This document shows, one piece after another, positions 9,246 to 17,231 of a stretch of 33,048 bases of DNA. The first letter of the stretch is position 1; each line of letters begins with the position of its first letter. The translations under genes and the position numbers were made by a program. The notes under the pieces were generated by a model. That model was given only the letters and a program-made list of their open reading frames with translations, made no database searches and was not told where the DNA came from. Source of the stretch: Chthoniobacterales bacterium (GTDB taxonomy: Bacteria; Verrucomicrobiota; Verrucomicrobiia; Chthoniobacterales; UBA10450); the NCBI GenBank assembly GCA_013695925.1, contig JACCZO010000303.1, positions 1 through 33,048 of the forward strand. Reading direction: 5' to 3'.

Positions 9246-10109
9246 CTAGGAATCTCGCGGCGCGGGGGAGGTTTTCGTTGCCTCCAGGAACAAGCCCTCG
9301 AGCGTGGTCTGCGGCCGGCGCTGTTCGACGAGGCGCGTCTTGGTTTGGTCGAGAAGGGCTGAGATCTGCCCGAGAACCTCGGGAGTGGCGTTTTCCAGGA
9401 TGAGCTCGGTTTGATTTTCGATCGCGAGCAAATCCTCGACCCGGCCTTCCCGCACCAGGACACCGTTCGCCAGGATTCCGACCCGGTCGCAGATTTCCTG
9501 GACCTGCGCGAGCAGGTGGGAGGAAAGCAGCACGGTAATGCCCCGCCGTTTCAGATCGAGAATCAGGTCGCGAATCTCACGCGACCCGGCCGGATCGACT
9601 CCGGCGGTCGGTTCGTCCAGCACGACGAGTTTTGGCTCCTGGATGAGTGCCTGGGCCAGCCCGATGCGCTGCAGCATGCCTTTGGAGTAACCGCCGAGCC
9701 GGCGGTCGCTCGCCTCCTCCAGACTAACGAGAGCGAGCAATTCGTCCGTTCGCGCCTGCAGCTTCTTTCCGCGCAGACCGCAGAGCTTCCCGTAGAAACG
9801 GAGCGTCTCCGCGCCGGTCAAGTATTTGTAAAAGTATGGATTTTCCGGTAGGAACCCGACCGCTTCCCGGCTCCCGACCTCGCGGCTGTCGCGGCCGAAA
9901 ATTTTGGTCGTGCCAGCGCTGGCGGTGACAAGGCCAAGAATGATCTTCAAGGTCGTGCTTTTGCCCGATCCGTTAGGCCCGAGCAGGCCGTAAACCTGGC
10001 CGGGTGCGACCTCCAGGTTTAGCCCTCGGACCGCGACCAATTTCGTGCGGCGAAAGGGAATCGGGAAAACCTTTGTCAGGTTTTGCACCGTGACGGCCGG
10101 CTCAGTCAT
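9246..10109 (-). CDS. ABC transporter ATP-binding protein
   Basis: Walker A GPNGSGKST, signature GYSKGMLQRIGLAQALI, Walker B LVVLDEPTAGVDP. Confidence 0.97.
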   Translation of the reverse strand: MTEPAVTVQNLTKVFPIPFRRTKLVAVRGLNLEVAPGQVYGLLGPNGSGKSTTLKIILGLVTASAGTTKIFGRDSREVGSREAVGFLPENPYFYKYLTGAETLRFYGKLCGLRGKKLQARTDELLALVSLEEASDRRLGGYSKGMLQRIGLAQALIQEPKLVVLDEPTAGVDPAGSREIRDLILDLKRRGITVLLSSHLLAQVQEICDRVGILANGVLVREGRVEDLLAIENQTELILENATPEVLGQISALLDQTKTRLVEQRRPQTTLEGLFLEATKTSPAPRDS

Positions 10110-10378
10110 TGATGAATTTCGAAGCCGCGCGCCGCGACGACCTCCGGCAGGATGGATTCCGTTTGTTGGCGAATGTGCGCGCGCAATTCACTCTGCACGA
10201 TCGCCTCGAGGAAAGCGCGCACTTCCGTTTCCTCCCCGCTCGCCCGCAACTCGACGCGGCCATCGGGCAGATTGCGCACCCAGCCGACGACATCGAAACC
10301 CTTGGCCGTTTGTTTAACCGACCAGCGAAAGCCAACGCCGTGGACGTTGCCCTCGTAGAAAATCTGCAATGAAATCAT
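10106..10378 (-). CDS. acyP: Acylphosphatase
   Basis: IFYEGNVHGVGFRWSVKQTAKGFDVVGWVRNLPDGRVELRASGEE matches the acylphosphatase signature. 4-bp overlap with the downstream ATPase gene. Confidence 0.95.
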   Translation of the reverse strand: MISLQIFYEGNVHGVGFRWSVKQTAKGFDVVGWVRNLPDGRVELRASGEETEVRAFLEAIVQSELRAHIRQQTESILPEVVAARGFEIHQ

Positions 10379-10514
10379 GGCGCGGTGGCGGCGAAAGGCA
10401 GCAGCTTGCGCGAGAGATGACTCGACGCACGAGCGGTATTTATCTCAAAGCCGCGTGCGGGCGCAAGCTTATCGCCGCAAGGATGGGACCTGACCGACGA
10501 GCGCAAGAAAACGG

Positions 10515-11000
10515 CTAATTATCAGGCAGCGGCGCCGGCTCGTAGCGGAAATCCGTGGCAGGGGTCATTTCCGGGAGCGGCTCGGGCGGCGCGATCAAGC
10601 GCGGATCATTGGAGTCGAGCCCGAATTGTTCGCCTTCTTCGCTGTGGCTGGCGACGATTGGGGTCGTCAGGTCGGGCGGCGGGGCCAGCTTTTCCGCCAC
10701 GAGAGTCGGCGGGGCGGGACGGATGTCTTCGCTCGCGACGTAGCCGCTTTCGCCATCCTGCAATTTTACTTTCACGTAACCAAACGAGGGCTGGATGACT
10801 TGCATGATCGAGTCGTGCGGCAATTGCATATCGGGTCCGTAACCCTGCTGCGGTCCGTAGCGATAGAAGGGCGTCTGGATGGCCGCGACCGCATACCAGT
10901 TATCGGTCCCGCCCGAAGAAACTTTCGGCTTGCCGGAAGAGGCGCAACCGACCGCGAGCAGGGCCGCCGCGGCGCATGGGAGGAGGTGACGCGTTTTCAT
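10515..11000 (-). CDS. Hypothetical lipoprotein, possibly SH3-like
   Basis: MKTRHLLPCAAAALLAVGCASS lipobox; VIQPSFGYVKVKLQDGESGYVASEDIRPAP resembles an SH3_3-like strand. Confidence 0.75.
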   Translation of the reverse strand: MKTRHLLPCAAAALLAVGCASSGKPKVSSGGTDNWYAVAAIQTPFYRYGPQQGYGPDMQLPHDSIMQVIQPSFGYVKVKLQDGESGYVASEDIRPAPPTLVAEKLAPPPDLTTPIVASHSEEGEQFGLDSNDPRLIAPPEPLPEMTPATDFRYEPAPLPDN

Positions 11001-11434
11001 TTGTAGCTGTAAACGAAACAAACGCCCGCCGGCTCGCCCTCGTCCAGCGTGACTCTCACAAAATATTCGCCGCTATTGCCCACGGCTACTCCGGTAGCCG
11101 CTTTCGTGCCGGAGTTGAATTTTTCTCCAGCGACCGGGGCGCCTTTTTCATCGAACAGCTCGACTGCTAGCTTTTTCGCCTTGTCGGTCGCCCCGGCGGA
11201 AAACCAATACTCGTTTCCGGCATAAAGATTGACTGCGATCACCTTGCTCTCGCCGCGGGCGAGGGTGCCGGTCCAATGTCCATCCCGAAGTTTAAAGCCG
11301 TCGTTCGCAAAAGCGCCGGCCAGTTCCAAGGCCACCGCGCGGGCGGACACTTCCTGGTCAGTCTCGGCCAGAGCGCGACCGCCAAGCGCGATCCCGAGCA
11401 ACATCGTTAAGCAAAAAGAAGCGAGGCGGCGCAT
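10997..11434 (-). CDS. Hypothetical secreted protein
   Basis: Signal peptide MRRLASFCLTMLLGIALGGRALA and a beta-rich body. An alternative TTG start lies at 11440. Confidence 0.7.
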   Translation of the reverse strand: MRRLASFCLTMLLGIALGGRALAETDQEVSARAVALELAGAFANDGFKLRDGHWTGTLARGESKVIAVNLYAGNEYWFSAGATDKAKKLAVELFDEKGAPVAGEKFNSGTKAATGVAVGNSGEYFVRVTLDEGEPAGVCFVYSYK

Positions 11435-11436
11435 GG

Positions 11437-12285
11437 TCAATCCTTTTTCTGAATCTCGCCCATGAGGTGGTCGACCCGCTCGCTCAGCTGCCCGACCTCG
11501 GCGGCCGAAAGCGGCTGCCCAAAGGGTTTCGCGACGATTTGTTCGATCGATTGCAGCTGTTTGTTGACGCTGCTAACCAGCAGATCCTTCTGCATTTCAG
11601 GCGAGGTCTGACCGATCTTCGAGCGAATGAAACGAAGCAGCTCGGGCTGGCGCAGGATCTGGCCGAGCCGTTCATCGTAGCTTTTTGCCACTACGCCGCT
11701 CACCACCTGGGTGCCGCGGATCCAGCCACCCAGACTAACGAGGATAACCAGGTCCTGATCGCGATGCGATTGCATGGAAGCTTTCACTTCGTTTTGGGTC
11801 GCCTCCAGCTCCTCCTGGAGTGTGCTCCACTCATCGTTCTCGGCGAATTGGTTGATGCTGTTGCCGCGGGCCAGGATGTTTTCGCTCACCCCGAGCGCCT
11901 TGGCCAGCTTCACGACATCGCCGCCGATGTTCTTCACCTGCTGCGTATCTTGGGCTTCGATCGCGATGAACCCGTCGGCGATGAGACCGCCGAGGTTGAG
12001 CGCGATCTGGGCGCGAGTCTTGTAATTCATCGCGATCGGACCACGGTAGCGCGACGCCCAATCGGGTTTAGCTGGCTTGCCCAGGGCGGTAAAAAGTTCG
12101 CCCGGCGTGGGGATGGTGACGGAGTCGGTCTTGATTGCCTGGCTCATTTCCGCCGCGGAGAGCGCGGCGCCCGTCGTGCTCGGGGCGACCGTCGTGTTGG
12201 CGGGTGACGACGCCGGCTTGGGCGTGGCCAAGCCTTGGCTGACCAGCAGGCAGAAAATCAGGGCGCTCCCGGTTTGAAAAAACAC
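11437..12285 (-). CDS. Hypothetical exported protein
   Basis: 282-aa ORF with an N-terminal signal, helical body and no recognised family. Confidence 0.7.
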   Translation of the reverse strand: MFFQTGSALIFCLLVSQGLATPKPASSPANTTVAPSTTGAALSAAEMSQAIKTDSVTIPTPGELFTALGKPAKPDWASRYRGPIAMNYKTRAQIALNLGGLIADGFIAIEAQDTQQVKNIGGDVVKLAKALGVSENILARGNSINQFAENDEWSTLQEELEATQNEVKASMQSHRDQDLVILVSLGGWIRGTQVVSGVVAKSYDERLGQILRQPELLRFIRSKIGQTSPEMQKDLLVSSVNKQLQSIEQIVAKPFGQPLSAAEVGQLSERVDHLMGEIQKKD

Positions 12286-12384
12286 GACGCCAGATTAGCC
12301 AGCCCCGTCGGCAATGCCAACGCGAAATCTTTCGCGGTTTCGATGGAGCGCATCACCGTTCTTGTCTTCGCCGCCCATTTCGGG

Positions 12385-12872
12385 GAAGAGGGCCGGCGCG
12401 AATCTGCACGGCGCCACTGCCGGTGCCTGAGCCAGTCCTGTTATTAACCATAAGCGCGCCCCCCTCCACTTGGGTGCCCCCGGTGTAGAGGTTGCCGTCG
12501 TCAGGATCAGCTTGCCGTCCCGGTTTTAGTCAGTGAGCCAGCGCCATCAATTGTACCGGAAAACGTTGGGCTTAGGTTGGTGATACCCGCGGTCAAGTTG
12601 TTAGCCCCAAGCTGTACAAGGCCGTTTCCTTCAATCGAGCCAACTGTCACGCCCGGAGCGTTGTCAGCGGTAATGTCCAGGCTGCCACTGCCGAAGACCT
12701 CGATCCGTGCAGAGTCGCCCATCGGATCATCAAAGAACTTGATCAATCCGAACGGATCGGCGATCAGCGTCGCATTACCAGCGGTCGTCAGCAGCGGGAG
12801 CGTGAGCCACTGCGCAACAATTGAATGAGCCGGCCGAAGACCGGTAATTAGTGGATGGAATGTTTCCATCAT
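12385..12872 (-). pseudogene. Remnant of an autotransporter-associated beta-strand repeat protein
   Basis: METFHPLITGLRPAHS leader, then VGSIEGNGLVQLGANNLTAGITNLSPTFSGTIDGAGSLTKTGT. After frameshifts the next frame reads DGNLYTGGTQVEGGALMVNNRTGSGTGSGAVQIRAG. Confidence 0.8.
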
Positions 12873-12995
12873 TCTGGTTCGTAATTTTCTCCTGCTCCAG
12901 ATGCTTGTTCTTAATGATTGTTTTGTTCGTTAGGCATCGGTGTGGGAATTTTGATCGTAAAGTTCTCGCCGTCCGTCTCTCGAAGGGACCTAAGA

Positions 12996-13158
12996 GGGCG
13001 TCTAAAAAGTCGGGCTCCGGACGGAAGTCAGGCTTCCAGCCTGACTTGGCAGGCGGGCATCTTGCCTGCCTAATGCGATGCGACGGGCTGGAAGCCCGTG
13101 GGCCGAGTCAGGCAAGATGCCCGACTTCCGCTGCCGCTCCGCCTTTTTTAGACGCCCT
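12996..13158. mobile_element. MITE-like non-autonomous element
   Basis: Terminal inverted repeats AGGGCGTCTAAAAA (12996-13009) and TTTTTAGACGCCCT (13145-13158), flanked by CTAAG at 12991-12995 and 13159-13163. The interior contains several hairpins. Confidence 0.75.
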
Positions 13159-13300
13159 CTAAGACATTTTCTTTTCATTTCCATCCAAAAGGAAAAGGCG
13201 GCCGGAATTGCAAAAAAAGTACGAAAAGCCCAAACAAGTTAGCGTGCGGCGCGCGAAAAGGCGGCAGAATTCCGGCCATAAACGCGACCAGAAACCTTTT

Positions 13301-13410
13301 CATATTTTGGACCCCCGATTAACCGGAGCCTCTCTCGACAAGGCCGGCGCGATCCACCATCTGAAGCGGGTCGGGAATATCTAGCGAAGCTGGGGTAAAC
13401 CCCGATTAAG
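13301..13410 (-). promoter_or_regulatory. Conserved leader copy A upstream of a MKRFLVA short ORF
   Basis: Shares gattaaccggagcctctctcgacaaggccggcgcgatccacc...gcgggtcgggaatatctag with 15163-15274 and 17017-17127. Confidence 0.6.
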
Positions 13411-13508
13411 CCCGCTCGCCCGGGATGGTGTCGAGCAATTATTTTAGAAATTTTCTTAGGCTGCCAGGAGGTCGGATGGACGACCTGCTGGCGAAGATAG
13501 CCTATCTC

Positions 13509-14930
13509 TTATTGACCACTGCCGGGGACTTTGACCTTCACTTCGTTCGAGCAGGTGCCCGTGTCTGTCTCGCAGACTTGATAGGTGTGGACTTCCCTGG
13601 GCCCGGTGCCGAGGTGGTCCTGAGCGCGGCCGTCGTCAGAGGGCGTATGGATTACCACACCGTCACGCAGGACGTTTATGCTGCCGCCATCCGCCGGGGA
13701 CCACTCAAGGGCGACGAAACGTTTGCCATGTTCCCGACGGACCTTTGCGGAGAGCGTGAGTTCGCCACCCCCGTTGCTTGTGTAGAGTTCCGCGCTCGCG
13801 AGATGGCCGGTGTCGTTATATCCTCCAGCGACGAGCACCTGGCCGTTTGGCAGCAGCGTCGCGGGTCCACCGCGCGCGCGCGCGGCGGCCATGCTGCCCG
13901 TCGCGGTCCACAGTCCGGTCGCCGGATCATAGAGTTCCGCGCTCGCGAGATAGCCGCCGTCCCATCCCCCAGCGACAAGCACCTGGCCGTTGGGCAGGAG
14001 CGTCGCGGTATGGAGTTCTCGCGCGGTAGTCATGCTGCCCGTCGCGGTCCACAGCCCGGTCGCCGGATCGTAGAGTTCCGCGCTCGCGAGAACGAATGGG
14101 CTGGTGCTAGTCCCCCCGCCTGTGACCAGCACCTGACCGTTGGGCAGGAGCGTCTCGGTATGCCACTCTCGCGCGGTGGCCATGCTGCCCGTCGCGGTCC
14201 ACAGCCCGGTCGCCGGATCATAGAGTTCCGCGCTCGCGAGATAGCCGCTGCCGTATCCCCCAGCGACGAGCACCTGCCCGTTGGGCAGAAGCGTCGCGGT
14301 ATGCGCCTCTCGCACGGTGGCCATGCTGCCCGTCGCGGTCCACAGCCCGGTCGCCGGATCATAGAGTTCCGCGCTCGCGAAGTTGCCGTTGCCGTTATTT
14401 CCCCCAGCGACGAGCACCTGGCCGTTGGACAGGAGCGTCGCGGTATGGAAGTATCGCGCGGTGGCCATGCTGCCCGTCGCGGTCCACAGCCCGGTCGCCG
14501 GATCATAGAGTTCCGCGCTCGCGAGATAGGCGTCGCCAACTCCCCCAGCGACGAGCACCTGGCCGTTGGACAGGAGCGTCGCGGTATGGAGGTATCGCGT
14601 GTTGGCCATGCTGCCCGTCGCGGTCCACAGCCCGGTCGCCGGATCATAGAGTTCCGCGCTCGCGAGAGTGCCGCTGAGGCCATATCCCCCAGCGACGAGC
14701 ACCTGGCCGTTGGACAGGAGCGTCGCGGTATGGCGGTTTCGCGCGGTGGCGAGGCTGCCCGTCGCCTCCCACGTGCCAGGTGTTTGCGCTGGCGCCTTCG
14801 TAACGATCGTTCCAGTTACAGATTGACTCAACCCAGCCAAAGCCGGGAGGAGGCCGACGGAGCAAAGAGCAAAACCGATTAAGAGGCGTGAATCGAAGAA
14901 GGCCGATCGAGAAGTGGCGTATGTTTTCAT
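13509..14930 (-). CDS. Secreted kelch-repeat beta-propeller protein (paralogue 1)
   Basis: Signal peptide, seven [22 protein letters not shown](x)[21 protein letters not shown] blades, then an FN3-like C-terminal domain. Confidence 0.9.
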   Translation of the reverse strand: MKTYATSRSAFFDSRLLIGFALCSVGLLPALAGLSQSVTGTIVTKAPAQTPGTWEATGSLATARNRHTATLLSNGQVLVAGGYGLSGTLASAELYDPATGLWTATGSMANTRYLHTATLLSNGQVLVAGGVGDAYLASAELYDPATGLWTATGSMATARYFHTATLLSNGQVLVAGGNNGNGNFASAELYDPATGLWTATGSMATVREAHTATLLPNGQVLVAGGYGSGYLASAELYDPATGLWTATGSMATAREWHTETLLPNGQVLVTGGGTSTSPFVLASAELYDPATGLWTATGSMTTARELHTATLLPNGQVLVAGGWDGGYLASAELYDPATGLWTATGSMAAARARGGPATLLPNGQVLVAGGYNDTGHLASAELYTSNGGGELTLSAKVRREHGKRFVALEWSPADGGSINVLRDGVVIHTPSDDGRAQDHLGTGPREVHTYQVCETDTGTCSNEVKVKVPGSGQ

Positions 14931-15162
14931 AGAGGTTGTTTCCTTTGTGTTTGGATGTTCATGGCAGAGGCCGAAATCAGAGCTAAGGGTTGCGCGGCGG
15001 CGCATGTTGCCGCGTCACTTTCTTCCTACGGAGAAAGGTGCCCGAAGTTGCAAAAAAAGTGCGCGAAGTTGAGGAAAGACGACCTGGGTGAAGGCCAGAG
15101 GTTGCGCCCGGCACGCGCCAAGCGGCTAAAATTCCGGCGCTGGATGCGACCAAGAACCTTTT

Positions 15163-15274
15163 CATATTTAAGACCTCCGATTAACCGGAGCCTCTCTCGA
15201 CAAGGCCGGCGCGATCCACCCTTCTGAAGCGGGTCGGGAATATCTAGTGAAGCTGGGGTAAGCCGCGATTAAGC
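15163..15274 (-). promoter_or_regulatory. Conserved leader copy B
   Basis: Near-identical to copies A and C. Contains ctccg-gttaat-cggag hairpin upstream of ATGAAAAGG. Confidence 0.6.
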
Positions 15275-15371
15275 CGTCGCGTCTGGAACTGCGTCAAGCT
15301 TTATTTCAGATATTTTCTTAGGCTGCCAGGAGGTCGGATCGCACGACCTGCTGGCGAAGATGGCCTATCTC

Positions 15372-16778
15372 TTATTGGCCACTGCCGGGAACTTTGACCT
15401 CCACTTCGTTCGAGCAGGTGCCCGTGTCTGTCTCGCAGACTTGATAGGTGTGGACTTCCCTGGGCCCGGCGCCGAGGTGGTCCTGAGCGCGGCCGTCGTC
15501 AAACGGCGTATGGATTACCACACCGTCACGCGCGATGTTGATGAGGCCGCCATCCGCCGGGGACCACTCAAGGGCGACGAAACGTTTGCCATGTTCGCGG
15601 CGGACCTTCGCGGAGAGCGTGAGTTCGCCGCCCCCGTCGCTTGTGTAGAGTTCCGCGCTCGTGAGAAGGTTGAAACCAGCGTCCTCTCCGCCTGCGACGA
15701 GCACCTTGCCGTTGGGCAGTAAGGTCGCTGTGTGGCCAAAGGCGCGTTCGGTGGCCAGGCTGCCGGTCGCCATCCAAGCGCCGCTCACCGGATCATAGAG
15801 TTCCGCGCTCGCGATAACACCGCCGCTGTCGAAACTGAAACCAGCTGCGACGAGCACTTTTCCGTTAAAGAGTAACGTCGCCGTATGGTCAACGCGGTCG
15901 GTGGCAAGGCTGCCGGTCGCCATCCAAGCGCCGCTCGCCGGATCGTAGAGTTCCGCGCTCGCGAGAGAGTTGGAGCCGTTGTTGAAACCGCCTGCGACGA
16001 GCACCTTGCCGTTAGGCAGCAACGTCGCCGTATGCTCAAAGCGTGCGGTGGCGAGGCTGCCGGTGGCCGTCCAAGTCCCGCTCGCCGGATCGTAGAGTTC
16101 CGCGCTCGCGCCAGCAAAGCCTTCGCCGCCTGCGACAAGCACCTTGCCGTTTGGCAGCAACGTCGCCGTGTGTAACTTGCGTGCGGTGGTGAGGCTCCCG
16201 GTGGCGGTCCAATTCCCGCTTGCTGGGTCGTAGAGTTCCGCGCTCGCGAGATCGCTGTTGAAGATGCCGCCATAGCCGCCTGCGACAAGCACCTTGCCGT
16301 TTGGCAGCAACGTCGCCGTGTGCCTAAAGCGTGCGTCTGCGAGGCTGCCGGTGGACGCCCAGGTCCCGCTTGCTGGATCGTAGAGTTCCGCGCTCGCGAG
16401 AAGATCGAAGTTGCTGTCCTGTCCTCCTACCACGAGCACCTTACCATTGGGCAGCAGTGTCGCCGTGTGTTCATGGCGTCCGGTTGGGAGGCTGCCGGTG
16501 GCCGCCCAAGTCCCACTCGCCGGATCGTAGACTTCCGCGTTCGCGACCCCGAAGTAGCCGCCTGCGACGAGCACCTTGCCGTTGGGCAGCAGCGTCGCCG
16601 TGTGAAGTTCGCGTGCGGTGGCGAGGCTGCCGGTCTCCGTCCAAGTCCCGCTCTGACCCGCGCACGGCTGCACGAGTAATAGCCCAACACTGAGGAGAAG
16701 CAGCGGAAACGCGATCCGCCGCGCAAGAATCGAGCTAACCGGCCGAAGACCGGCAATCAGGGAAGGCAATGTTTTCAT
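15372..16778 (-). CDS. Secreted kelch-repeat beta-propeller protein (paralogue 2)
   Basis: [44 protein letters not shown] signal, seven kelch blades and the same C-terminal domain. Confidence 0.9.
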   Translation of the reverse strand: MKTLPSLIAGLRPVSSILARRIAFPLLLLSVGLLLVQPCAGQSGTWTETGSLATARELHTATLLPNGKVLVAGGYFGVANAEVYDPASGTWAATGSLPTGRHEHTATLLPNGKVLVVGGQDSNFDLLASAELYDPASGTWASTGSLADARFRHTATLLPNGKVLVAGGYGGIFNSDLASAELYDPASGNWTATGSLTTARKLHTATLLPNGKVLVAGGEGFAGASAELYDPASGTWTATGSLATARFEHTATLLPNGKVLVAGGFNNGSNSLASAELYDPASGAWMATGSLATDRVDHTATLLFNGKVLVAAGFSFDSGGVIASAELYDPVSGAWMATGSLATERAFGHTATLLPNGKVLVAGGEDAGFNLLTSAELYTSDGGGELTLSAKVRREHGKRFVALEWSPADGGLINIARDGVVIHTPFDDGRAQDHLGAGPREVHTYQVCETDTGTCSNEVEVKVPGSGQ

Positions 16779-17016
16779 AGTTCTAATTGGGTTGTGTTCA
16801 TCTGTTTTGTTGCTGATCGGTTTTCTCGACAACGAGATACTTCGCTTTACTTGGAATGCCGGTGGTAAAGAGAGTCGCCAGCGCCGGGCCCGAAGGAGCC
16901 TCGCACCGGAAGAGAGTTAAAGCTGATGTCCGACCAGCCGCGGTGGGTTGTTTGCTTCCCTGAACAGCGGAGAAATGCCAGAGCGTTCCAGCGATTGATG
17001 CGACCAGAAACCTTTT

Positions 17017-17127
17017 CATAATTTGAGACCTCCGATTAACCGGAGCCTCTCTCGACAAGGCCGGCGCGATCCACCCAGAAACGGGTCGGGAATGATCTAG
17101 TGGGGCTGCGGTAAGCCGCGATTAAGG
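17017..17127 (-). promoter_or_regulatory. Conserved leader copy C
   Basis: Near-identical to copies A and B. Precedes the MKRFLVASIAGTL short ORF. Confidence 0.6.
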
Positions 17128-17231
17128 CGTCCCGCCGGGGATAGTGTCGAGCTTTATTTTCAGATATATTCTTAAACTTAGGCTGCCAGGAGGTCGGATC
17201 GGACGACCTGCTGGCGAAGATGGCCTATTGC

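Noticed and set aside
13850-14760. Regular ~141-150-bp direct repeats, considered as CRISPR or satellite DNA
   Set aside because: They are in-frame kelch blades. Unit length, lack of short spacers and coding conservation exclude CRISPR.
13425-14882. 485-aa repetitive plus-strand ORF ([24 protein letters not shown]...)
   Set aside because: Antisense shadow of the kelch 1 repeats. Periodicity comes from the real minus-strand gene, which has a signal peptide and kelch motifs.
15163-15274. Leader considered as a c-di-GMP (GEMM) riboswitch
   Set aside because: I could not find the conserved GEMM internal motifs (such as the GACGCAAAGCC block). Kept only as an unassigned conserved leader.
15321-15356. 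GCCAGGAGGTCGG, considered as a cobalamin riboswitch B12 box
   Set aside because: It is one arm of a 12-bp hairpin at a gene 3' end and no other cobalamin aptamer elements surround it.
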